This document shows, in pieces, positions 5,860 through 12,924 of a stretch of 14,374 nucleotides of DNA. The number at the start of each line of letters is the position of its first letter. Position 1 is the first letter of the stretch. The notes under the pieces were generated by a model. That model had not been told where the DNA came from. It did not search any database and saw only the letters and a list, made by a program, of their open reading frames with translations. Origin of the DNA: an uncultured Bacillota bacterium (GTDB lineage Bacteria > Bacillota > Clostridia > Peptostreptococcales > Anaerovoracaceae); assembly GCA_959606705.1 (NCBI GenBank), contig CAUHLX010000028.1:1-14374 (forward strand), read 5' to 3'. The translations under genes and the position numbers were made by a program.

Positions 5860-7560
5860 ATGAAAACAGCAGCGGACCTGAATCGAACGCTTTTGAGCTT
5901 GGATCGGAAAAGCTATCCGGCATATAAATCCTTAGCGGGACAGTATGAATTTGACCGCTATACTCTCTGTATCGATCACGTGCAGGGAGACCCCTTCGCC
6001 GCCCCTTCGCGCCTGCGGATCGTCATGGATCAGAAAACGGCCGCCTTCCCGCCGGATCTCTTCGACCTTCCTCACAAGCGGACGGCTCTGGAGGATCAAA
6101 TCAATCGTCTGTTTTACCGGGCGATCGGTCAGCAGACGGGAAAAGCACACGGTTCGGGAAAAAGCGGGCTGATTTCCATCAGCCGCTGCGGACAGGAGGT
6201 TCTGGACCGCACCGCGGTGGAAATAGACGGCAAACAGCTCACCATTCGATTTGAAGTGGGTTTCCCCGCCGCCGGCCGCAGCATCTTAGCCAGAGAGCTG
6301 GAAAAGATCCTCTTTTCCTTCCTGCCGGAGATCGCGGAGCGTTCCATGATCTTCCGCAATTTGGATCAGAAACGAATCCGCGCCGCGGTGGAGCTGTCGG
6401 AGGATCAATTCTTTCTCCGGGAAGAATTGGCGCGGCGCGGACTCATTGCCTTTGTGGCCAACGGCGCCATCCTGCCTCGGGAAAGCGGGGTTTCCGACCG
6501 CCCTCTGGCAGACGGGATTCCCTTCGTCTCCCCTGATTCACTGCGGGTCACCCTGGAGCTTCCCCGTCATGGCAAGCTGTCCGGCATGGGCATTCCCCGG
6601 GGAATCACTCTGGTGGTAGGAGGCGGCTATCACGGGAAATCCACCCTCCTGAAAGCGCTGGAACGCGGCGTCTACGATCACATCGCCGGAGATGGCCGGG
6701 AATTTGTGATCTGTGAAGGGTCCGCCATGAAAATTCGCGCCGAGGACGGACGCAGCATCCGCAGTACCGATATTTCCCCTTTTATCAACAACCTGCCCAA
6801 CGGCAAGGACACCCACCGTTTTACCACGGAAAACGCCAGCGGCAGCACCTCTCAGGCCGCCAACGTAGCGGAGGCCATCGAAGCAGGCGCCAAGCTGTTT
6901 CTCATCGACGAAGACACCTCCGCCACCAACTTCATGATTCGAGACGAGATGATGCGGAAGCTCATCGCTGCGGAGCAGGAGCCGATTACTCCTTTTACCG
7001 ACCTGATCCGCCCGATTTACGAGCAATTGGGGATCTCCACGATCCTGGTGGTAGGCAGCTCCGGCACCTATTTTCAGCTGGCGGATACGGTGATTCAGAT
7101 GGATGCTTACGAGCCGAAGGATATCACGGAAAGAGCCAAAGCGGTCTGCGGGGAATTTCCCCGCAGCGGCGAGGCTGTCAAAGAGGTGCGTCTGGCTCTC
7201 GATTTTCACCGCTGTCTCAAAAAAGGATCCATCCGCCGGGAGGACCGCGGGGTCAAGATCAAAACAATGGGCCGGGACGGAGTGGTGATCAACAAAGACA
7301 CTATCGATCTGCGCTATGTGGAGCAATTGGTGGACAGCGAGCAGCTCATGACGCTGGGGCGCGTCTTAGAATACGCCGAGGAGCATCTGGCCGGAAGTCA
7401 AAAGACCTTGAGCGAAATCGCGGACCAAATCGTGGAGCTGATTCGCGCCAAGGGATTGACCGCCCTGGCGGGAAGCCATCGCTTTTCCGGTTCCTTGGCC
7501 ATGCCCAGGAAACAGGAAATTCTGGCCTGTTTTAACCGCTTCCGCCAGTTGAAGGTTTAA
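5860..7560 (+). CDS. Predicted ATPase of the ABC class (COG3044-type)
   Basis: The 566-residue soluble protein matches the pattern of the COG3044 'ABC_ATPase' family, sometimes misannotated in databases. It has a long N-terminal domain (about 1-225), then a nucleotide-binding core: Walker A GGGYHGKST (254-262), an ABC-signature-like SGSTSQA (327-333), Walker B KLFLIDEDTSA (345-355), and VVGSSGTYF near 396-404. There are no membrane segments and no permease partner, so it is not a transporter subunit. The biological role is unknown; a trypanosomal mitochondrial RNA-editing-associated homologue hints, from memory, at nucleic-acid binding. ATG 5860 follows AGGAGG by 8 nt. It is transcribed alone, with its 3' end 8 bp from that of the convergent DUF2007-like gene. 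Confidence 0.88.
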   Translation: MKTAADLNRTLLSLDRKSYPAYKSLAGQYEFDRYTLCIDHVQGDPFAAPSRLRIVMDQKTAAFPPDLFDLPHKRTALEDQINRLFYRAIGQQTGKAHGSGKSGLISISRCGQEVLDRTAVEIDGKQLTIRFEVGFPAAGRSILARELEKILFSFLPEIAERSMIFRNLDQKRIRAAVELSEDQFFLREELARRGLIAFVANGAILPRESGVSDRPLADGIPFVSPDSLRVTLELPRHGKLSGMGIPRGITLVVGGGYHGKSTLLKALERGVYDHIAGDGREFVICEGSAMKIRAEDGRSIRSTDISPFINNLPNGKDTHRFTTENASGSTSQAANVAEAIEAGAKLFLIDEDTSATNFMIRDEMMRKLIAAEQEPITPFTDLIRPIYEQLGISTILVVGSSGTYFQLADTVIQMDAYEPKDITERAKAVCGEFPRSGEAVKEVRLALDFHRCLKKGSIRREDRGVKIKTMGRDGVVINKDTIDLRYVEQLVDSEQLMTLGRVLEYAEEHLAGSQKTLSEIADQIVELIRAKGLTALAGSHRFSGSLAMPRKQEILACFNRFRQLKV

Positions 7561-7568
7561 ACGGCAGA

Positions 7569-7814
7569 TCAGTTTCCCCATTCCTTCAATGCGCGGTCCG
7601 CTTTGGAAACATCCTTTTTATACACGTAAAAAATGTACTCATACATGGCGTTCATATTCACTCCGAAGGTCCCGGTCTCCGCGCCCTGCGTCGCGCCTCC
7701 CTGGACCTTCACCTGAAAAGGAATCCCCGCCTCGGTCAGCGCCGCTCTGATTTTGGCCTCCTTTTCCATGGAAAAAGCACTGATCAGCTTTGCTCGATTG
7801 AAGATGGTAATCAT
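7569..7814 (-). CDS. DUF2007-like small protein
   Basis: The 81-residue protein (MITIFNRAKLISAFSMEKEA...) has the DUF2007-like layout: an N-terminal strand, a helix EAKIRAALTEAGIP, then a strand pair and YEYIFYVYKKDVSKADRAL, resembling a small ferredoxin-like fold annotated as 'putative signal transducing protein'. Function is not established. ATG 7814 is favoured because GTG 7823 lies only 1 nt from the AAGGAG motif, whereas ATG 7814 has a 10-nt gap. It is the last gene of the XRE operon: its ribosome site overlaps the TAA (7831-7829) that would end the frame-restored membrane gene. Confidence 0.65.
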   Translation of the reverse strand: MITIFNRAKLISAFSMEKEAKIRAALTEAGIPFQVKVQGGATQGAETGTFGVNMNAMYEYIFYVYKKDVSKADRALKEWGN

Positions 7815-7828
7815 CAGGTTCACGCTCC

Positions 7829-8246
7829 TTAATTATTCTTTTCATAATAGAAATAGGTACTAATTTCCGCAAACATTGAAATGGAAAAGGCAAATGCCAA
7901 CCCCAGACCAATGCTCAGGAACATCTCATGCTCGACGACTTTCGCCATCACCAAAAAAAAAGAGCATCAGACCAAAGGCGATAAACTGTGTCAATTGAAA
8001 CGCTTTGCTTCTCGACTTCAGTTCGATGAGTTGATTTCGTTCATCCAATTCGTCCATTTTATCTTCTCGGGTTAATTTCCTTGAAACACCACGAAGCATC
8101 GATTGCAGTCCAAAAAAGAGGAGAAGCAGAATCAAAATGATACTTTTTACGTCAAATCCCGTCCAAATGCTTGCTATTAAATTGAGCAGCGCCAGAACCA
8201 CCGCGAAAATGCCAAACGCAAATGTTTTCTTATTATAAATCTTCAT
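7829..8246 (-). pseudogene. Small membrane protein with homopolymer frameshift
   Basis: From ATG 8246 (GGGAGG 9 nt upstream) the frame encodes two hydrophobic segments (about 8-28 and 33-48), a charged middle (REDKMDELDERNQLIELKS), and the start of a third helix. At a run of nine A (7953-7961, T9 on the coding strand) the frame shifts, ending after FFFGDGESRRA at 7926. Removing one base restores LFFLVMAKVVEHEMFLSIGL and a fourth helix ending YFYYEKNN at TAA 7831-7829, giving 138 residues. The downstream part is well conserved as protein-like sequence, so the break is recent, a sequencing error, or read through by slippage. The start overlaps the upstream XRE gene by 14 bp. Such DERN-motif membrane proteins commonly pair with small XRE regulators; the function is unknown. 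Confidence 0.8.
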
Positions 8247-8463
8247 ATTTCCGATCCTCCCATTCCTTGTTTTCCTTCAGACAGCATAACTCTTCGATCG
8301 ACACGCCAAATACCTGGGCCATGCGAAAGGCCAGCATAAGGGATGGGCTATACTGCTCCTTTTCAATGGATATGATGGTTCGTGAAGAAACGTGAACCAG
8401 CTCAGCTAGCTGCTGCTGCGTCATCTTAGCCGCCATTCGAAGTTCTTTTACTTTTGTTTTCAT
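8233..8463 (-). CDS. Small XRE-family HTH transcriptional regulator
   Basis: The 76-residue protein is essentially only a helix-turn-helix domain: VKELRMAAKMTQQQLAELVH, SSRTIISIEKEQYSPSLML, then AFRMAQVFGVSIEEL. It resembles the compact Cro/XRE-type regulators (YgzD-like) that accompany a small membrane protein. The ribosome site ahead of ATG 8463 is weak (AAAGGA very close to the start, GGAG farther away). It is the first gene of a three-gene operon, overlapping the membrane gene by 14 bp. A palindrome covers the -10 of its promoter, so it likely represses itself and the operon. Confidence 0.88.
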   Translation of the reverse strand: MKTKVKELRMAAKMTQQQLAELVHVSSRTIISIEKEQYSPSLMLAFRMAQVFGVSIEELCCLKENKEWEDRKYEDL

Positions 8464-8485
8464 AATCCTTTCATCTCCAAAACGT

Positions 8486-8497
8486 GAAGCTCGCTTC
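8486..8497. repeat. 12-bp palindrome GAAGC-TC-GCTTC in the XRE operon leader
   Basis: Perfect 5-bp arms flank two bases, 1 bp from the presumed operator. It could be a secondary regulator site or a leader hairpin close to the ribosome binding region. Confidence 0.35.
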
Positions 8498-8498
8498 T

Positions 8499-8516
8499 CA
8501 TGAAGTCAGTTTCATG
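8499..8516. promoter_or_regulatory. Presumed operator of the XRE operon
   Basis: CATGAA-GTCAGT-TTCATG has perfect 6-bp arms with a 6-bp spacer. It overlaps the -10 element (8514-8519) and the transcription start, the classic position for autorepression by a small XRE dimer. Confidence 0.6.
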
Positions 8517-8542
8517 TTAATACGTTTTCGCCGAATTGTCAA
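8514..8542 (-). promoter_or_regulatory. Promoter of the XRE operon
   Basis: On the minus strand TTGACA (8542-8537) is separated by 17 bp from TAACAT (8519-8514). The start would lie near 8507, about 45 nt before ATG 8463. Confidence 0.7.
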
Positions 8543-8748
8543 GGAAATGGAATAATTTTCATCATCTCCTCATCGAAAGCAATCGAAAAATATTGGGAAC
8601 TGAGGATTCCGTGAACGTCCGATTCGATCCGCATCGTGTTTGCGGACGGCAATGGGGAATTTGACGGTAACCACGGAGAAGCGGACGCGTCGGCCCTTGA
8701 AGACCGGCACCCCAAAGGCCGCAAAGTCCCGAAAGGCCACAATCTGAT
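8543..8748. other. Intergenic DNA without a credible gene
   Basis: Short open frames occur on both strands (for example 8742-8539 minus, 67 codons), but none has a ribosome site or a recognisable protein pattern. The composition is GC-rich toward 8640-8740. I see no RNA gene. Decayed coding sequence is possible but cannot be assigned. Confidence 0.4.
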
Positions 8749-8926
8749 GATTTTATCTTATTTCAGGCTTTTTCTATGAAAAGGTTAATAAGCTTCAATT
8801 TAGTGGAAATCAATAGCCTGATTTAAGCTAGTCTTATCCAATTTCAATCTATTTTTTGCGAAAAGGTTAAGAATAAAGCGTTTTCCTAACCTTATCCGCT
8901 GCTTTTATGCAAAATAAGATAATATC
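8749..8926. repeat. 178-bp AT-rich element with terminal inverted repeats (MITE-like or structured element)
   Basis: The ends match as inverted repeats over 15 bp with one mismatch: GATTTTATCTTATTT (8749-8763) against the reverse complement of 8912-8926. A second matched motif, AAGGTTA, lies 17 bp inside the left end (8781-8787) and 18 bp inside the right end on the opposite strand (8887-8893). A further AAGGTTA lies at 8863-8869 and can pair with 8887-8893. TCAGGCT and AGCCTGA form an additional 7-bp pair. No gene is inside. No target-site duplication is obvious. It could be a miniature mobile element, a protein-binding array, or a structured RNA. Confidence 0.5.
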
Positions 8927-9098
8927 GCCCTAGAAATCGATGAGACGGAACGATTTGACCGCCAGCTTTAACCCTTTGGGGCAAAAGACCAGATAAAAGA
9001 TAATATCCGAGCCTTCGCGGAGCTGTCAAAGCGCCAATCACCTAACAGCCTGCCGGCCGGAAATCTTCCAAGAATATGCGGATATGAAAACCTCGGAG
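8927..9098. other. Intergenic DNA, possible decayed coding fragments
   Basis: Plus-strand frames give short protein-like pieces (ALEIDETERFDRQL then a stop, and EIFQEYADMKTSEREERRAS ending at 9124), but without starts, ribosome sites or a common frame. AGATAATATC recurs at 8918-8927 and 8998-9007. I cannot assign an origin. Confidence 0.3.
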
Positions 9099-9121
9099 CG
9101 GGAAGAAAGAAGGGCTTCCCG
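9099..9121 (-). terminator. Possible terminator hairpin after addA
   Basis: Directly after the addA stop codon, CGGGAAG and CTTCCCG form a perfect 7-bp stem with a 9-nt loop on the minus strand. The expected U-tract is poor (only TTTT, 8 nt farther on), so it may be a stability hairpin rather than a strong terminator. Confidence 0.4.
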
Positions 9122-12100
9122 TTAAACTACCCGGATTGCACGGCCAATTCCAAACAGATACAAATAGCTTTCATCCACCCGGATTCCTTTGATCTTTTCC
9201 AAAGCCTCCCGGTACATCATCACCTGAGGCCGATACCGTTCCAGAAGCCGGTCCGTGTCGGGTTCTCCCACTTCATCCTTAGGCACATAGTTGGACTTAT
9301 AATCTAAAAGTACGGTTCGCCGGGTTCCGTCCGCCAGCCGCTCCCGAAAGAAGCAGTCGATGGTTCCCTGTACGATGACCGTTTCCCCTTCCATCTGTTT
9401 TTTCAGATTGAAGGACACCTCTTTTCGCACCAGCTCGGCCCGGCAAGCCCGCTTCCCGATTTCCGACCGGAAAAAGCCTGCGATCTTTCGCAGGTCCGCC
9501 GCGCCCGCTTCCTCTTCCGTCAGCAGCAGCCGCGCCGTCATATCCGTCACAAAATCCTCGATGGCCCGCTCGGCATTCTGACCCGAGTCCTGTTCCCCGG
9601 AGCCAAACCGCTCCGCGTCAAACGGAATGTGTTCCATGATTTTATGCAGAATGGTCCCTTTTTCCGCTCCGGTAAAGCTCTTTTTCTTCATGGTGAACCG
9701 CGGTGCGGCCACCGAGGCCTTCTGCCGAAAGTCCGTGATCTCCCCGCGGTCGGCGTTCCAGGCGGCCTCCGCCGCATCCACCTCTCCCACGACCACCCGT
9801 CCGGCCAGCGGACGCTCCGTCACGTCTCCGCGGGCCAGCTCGGAAACGCTGTATTTGGATTTCATCCCCAGCGCCTTTTCATATTCATAGGAAAAGCCCA
9901 GGCGGCGCTCCACCTCCCGGCGCACCAGCTCCGGCGCCGCGTCTTCCGGGCCCTCCGCAAATCCGCCGGCTAATCCCTTTTGCAGCAGCAGCAGGTCCTC
10001 ATCGGCTTCCCGTTTTGCCGCCTGCAGCTGACCGCGGTCGTGAATCCGCAAGTCCACTCCCGCGGCCAGAAGGGCGGGCAGGATCAGCTCCAGATAGGAC
10101 TTGGCACCAAAAACATCTTCTTCCTGGCGATACTCCAGCTGTTCCAGCTGCTCTCCCGCATTGGTCACCGTCCCCAGAAGAACCATTTGGTCCATCGCCC
10201 TGGTAAAGGCCACATATAAAATACGGATTTCCTCCGCCATATCCTCCGCCGCTTTTTTCTGCTCGATGATGGTCTGAAGCAGAGTCTTTTTATAGCAGTG
10301 ATCCTCCGGTTCCACCAGCCGCAAGGCCAGTCCCAGCTCCTTGTGCATTCCGGCCTTGGCCCCCCCGCCGTCACGATTGAATCGCTTGCCCAGTCCGCCC
10401 ACCAGCACATAAGGAAATTCCAGCCCCTTGCTCTTGTGAACGGTCATGATCCGCACCACATCGTCATTTTCCGAGATCAGCCGGACCTGCCCCATGGAAA
10501 CCTTGCCCTCCTGCAGCGCTTCGATGTAGCGGATAAAGCCGAAGAGCCCCTTCATCTGAGCGTTCTGAAAGGCCACCGCCTTGTCCACCAGAGCCCGCAG
10601 ATTGGCCTGACGCTGGGTGCCCCCCGGAAGCGCCCCCACGTAAAGAGAATAACCTGTGTCCCGCAGCAGCATCCGGATGAATTCCGCCAGAGGCAGATAA
10701 GAAGCTTGTTCCTTCCACCTGGCCAGACGCGCCAGAGTGTCGGCACACTTGGCAGCCAGCTCCGACGCCGGTTTCCGGACGCTCTCCGGTTCAATTTCTA
10801 AGGAAGCGTCAGCGTTCCCCTCCGTCACGGAAACCCCGCCCGCCGCGGAGGCAGCCGCCAGAGCCTCGTAATAGCTTCCCCTTCGATGCGCCGCCCGAAT
10901 CTCGGCCAGCTCCGGAATGGTGAAGCCGAACACCGGACTGCGCAAAGCAGAGAGCAGAGGAACATCCTGCTTCTTGTTGTCGATGACCCTCAATACGTTT
11001 AAAAACACCTGGATTTCCAGAGTATCGAAATAGCCGTCTCCCGCGTCCACGAACGCCGGAATTCCTGCGTCCGTCAAAGCGGTATAATACAGGTCGGCGT
11101 AGTTTTTCGCCCCTCGAAGAAGGATGACCATATCCCGTTTTCGAAGGGGCCGTTCCACGTTCTTCTTTCCATCGTAGATGGGCTTGCCTATGGCTTGGCG
11201 GACCAGCTGCGCCGCCACCGCCGCTTCCACCTCCGCCTTTTTCAGCTCCCGGATTTCCTCATCCGGGCCGCCGCCCTCCAAATCCTCTCCGGTGAGCTGA
11301 CGATCATCGGCCAGGTGCAGCTCCAACGGATAATCCAGCGGGCCTTCATAAGCGACCCCTTGATAAAGCGCCGCCGCCCCGTCGTAATCCATGCCGGTGG
11401 TCTCCTTGGTCATGATCCGGGAAAATACATCGTTGACTCCCCGCACCACGTTCCCCTTGCTGCGGAAGTTGCGGTTCAAATCCAGCTTGCGGTCCTGCGG
11501 ACGAACCCCGGAACGGAAGGCCTCGTATTTCCCGATGAACAGCTCCGGCTCCGCCAGCCGGAATTTATAAATGCTCTGCTTCACATCTCCTACCATGAAC
11601 AGATTGTCATCCCGTTTGATCCTGTCGATCAGCGTCTCCTGTACCACGTTGCTGTCCTGATACTCGTCGATAAAAATATAGTGGAAGCGCCTGCGGTATT
11701 CCTCCGCCGCTTCCTCGTGTTCCAGCACCGCCAACGCGTAATGCTCGATGTCATTGAAGTCCAAAACCCGTTTTTTCTCTTTTTTCAGCCGGTAACGGCG
11801 GTCAAAGTCCCACACCAGCCCCTCCAGATAACGGGCTGGCTCGGCCGTCTGCCGAATCTCCCCTACATAAGAGGACAGCGGCTTGGCCAGATAAAGCTCC
11901 GTCAGCTTTTTGAAAATGGCCTTGGCCCGATCCCGAAGCTGCTTCACCGGCTCCCGAATTTCTCCATAGGCTTCGTTCTCCTCCTTAGACGCCCGGAAGG
12001 TTTGGAACTTTCCGGCCTTCATCGCCCGGGAAAGTCCGTCAAACCATTCCGTTCCCGAGGTCTTTTCCCGTTCATCCGCGTCGAAGCTTTGCAGAAGCCC

Positions 12101-12871
12101 CTCGATCATCCCCATGTCCACGGCGTTTTTGGGAATCAGGCTTTCCACCCCGCCATGGGTCAACAGCTCTTCCGTCTGCTCCAGATACCGCAGAACCAGT
12201 CGGAGGTCTCCCCGGATTCGCTGCGTCATCTCTCGAAATGCCGGACCGCGGAGAAATTCTTCCACCCCCGCGGAAAGCTGCTCTACGTGCGCGTCCAGCC
12301 ATCCCCGGGGATCGGGAATACTCTGGATAAATTCATGGGTGGAGCGGATCAGCTCCTTCACTGCGTTTTCGTTTTTACTGCCGGCGTAACGGCGGAGAAA
12401 CTCCAAAAATTCAGGAGAGGACTCCGCGAAGCGTTCCGTGAACAGCTCTTCCATCGCCTCGGTCTGAAGGATCGTCTTCTGCGCGTCATCGCAGATCTTG
12501 AAGTTGGGCTCCAGGTGAATCAGATGAAAATAACGGCGGATCACCTCCATGGAAAAGGCGTGAAAGGTGCTGATGTTGGCCTTGTGCATGCTGTTGAGCT
12601 GACGGCGGAGAAAACGTTCCTGCTCCGGAGGAAGCTCCGGCTGTTCCAGACTGTCGTTAATGGCGCTGACGATTTTTTCCCGCATCTCAGAAGCGGCCGC
12701 GCTGCTGAAGGTCACGATGAGCATTTGTGTCAGCTCCACCCCGTCTTCCAGGATCAAACGCTTGATTCTCTCCACCAGCACCGCCGTTTTGCCGGAGCCC
12801 GCCGCCGCCGAAACCAGCATGTTCTTTCCTCTCATCTCAATGGCCGCCAATTGTTCCTCGGTCCACTTCAT
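9122..12871 (-). CDS. addA: ATP-dependent helicase/nuclease subunit A (AddA)
   Basis: The 1249-residue protein is the UvrD-like helicase plus RecB-type nuclease subunit of AddAB, which resects double-strand breaks up to Chi and prepares ends for RecA. The length matches Bacillus AddA (about 1230). Visible motifs in order: Q-motif region WTEEQLAAI, Walker A AAAGSGKTAVL (22-32), STFHAFSMEVI, Walker B FIDEYQDSN (about 398-406), GDVKQSIYKFR, LNRNFRS, RIMTVHKSKGLEFPYV, ILYVAFTRA, then nuclease motifs GTILHKIMEHI (near 1073), VQGTIDCFF and LLDYKSNY (near 1190). The nuclease residues are intact. ATG 12871 follows AGGGAGG by 8 nt. In many Firmicutes addB lies immediately upstream; here the upstream gene is a lipid flippase and addB is absent from the window. 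No clear promoter is seen in the 53-bp gap. Confidence 0.96.
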   Translation of the reverse strand: MKWTEEQLAAIEMRGKNMLVSAAAGSGKTAVLVERIKRLILEDGVELTQMLIVTFSSAAASEMREKIVSAINDSLEQPELPPEQERFLRRQLNSMHKANISTFHAFSMEVIRRYFHLIHLEPNFKICDDAQKTILQTEAMEELFTERFAESSPEFLEFLRRYAGSKNENAVKELIRSTHEFIQSIPDPRGWLDAHVEQLSAGVEEFLRGPAFREMTQRIRGDLRLVLRYLEQTEELLTHGGVESLIPKNAVDMGMIEGLLQSFDADEREKTSGTEWFDGLSRAMKAGKFQTFRASKEENEAYGEIREPVKQLRDRAKAIFKKLTELYLAKPLSSYVGEIRQTAEPARYLEGLVWDFDRRYRLKKEKKRVLDFNDIEHYALAVLEHEEAAEEYRRRFHYIFIDEYQDSNVVQETLIDRIKRDDNLFMVGDVKQSIYKFRLAEPELFIGKYEAFRSGVRPQDRKLDLNRNFRSKGNVVRGVNDVFSRIMTKETTGMDYDGAAALYQGVAYEGPLDYPLELHLADDRQLTGEDLEGGGPDEEIRELKKAEVEAAVAAQLVRQAIGKPIYDGKKNVERPLRKRDMVILLRGAKNYADLYYTALTDAGIPAFVDAGDGYFDTLEIQVFLNVLRVIDNKKQDVPLLSALRSPVFGFTIPELAEIRAAHRRGSYYEALAAASAAGGVSVTEGNADASLEIEPESVRKPASELAAKCADTLARLARWKEQASYLPLAEFIRMLLRDTGYSLYVGALPGGTQRQANLRALVDKAVAFQNAQMKGLFGFIRYIEALQEGKVSMGQVRLISENDDVVRIMTVHKSKGLEFPYVLVGGLGKRFNRDGGGAKAGMHKELGLALRLVEPEDHCYKKTLLQTIIEQKKAAEDMAEEIRILYVAFTRAMDQMVLLGTVTNAGEQLEQLEYRQEEDVFGAKSYLELILPALLAAGVDLRIHDRGQLQAAKREADEDLLLLQKGLAGGFAEGPEDAAPELVRREVERRLGFSYEYEKALGMKSKYSVSELARGDVTERPLAGRVVVGEVDAAEAAWNADRGEITDFRQKASVAAPRFTMKKKSFTGAEKGTILHKIMEHIPFDAERFGSGEQDSGQNAERAIEDFVTDMTARLLLTEEEAGAADLRKIAGFFRSEIGKRACRAELVRKEVSFNLKKQMEGETVIVQGTIDCFFRERLADGTRRTVLLDYKSNYVPKDEVGEPDTDRLLERYRPQVMMYREALEKIKGIRVDESYLYLFGIGRAIRVV

Positions 12872-12890
12872 CCGTTATTCCTCCCTACTT

Positions 12891-12916
12891 ATAAAACAGG
12901 CCGCATCTCTGCGGCC
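12891..12916 (-). terminator. Rho-independent terminator between the flippase gene and addA
   Basis: On the minus strand GGCCGC-AGAGAT-GCGGCC forms a perfect 6-bp GC stem followed by TGTTTTAT, 8 nt after the flippase stop codon. It should end the flippase transcript, or attenuate read-through into addA, whose start lies about 20 bp farther on. Confidence 0.7.
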
Positions 12917-12924
12917 CCCTCGTT

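Noticed and set aside
6538..7326. 262-codon minus-strand frame
   Set aside because: It is antisense to the ABC-class ATPase, whose Walker motifs fix the coding strand; no ribosome site.
8539..8742. 67-codon minus-strand frame upstream of the XRE operon
   Set aside because: It starts at GTG without a ribosome site, and its end overlaps the XRE promoter -35 region. Protein-like pieces appear in several frames, so no single frame is supported.
8710..8981. 9-bp inverted repeat CCCCAAAGG / CCTTTGGGG flanking the 178-bp element
   Set aside because: The flanking sequences show no further symmetry, so it does not support a larger mobile element boundary.
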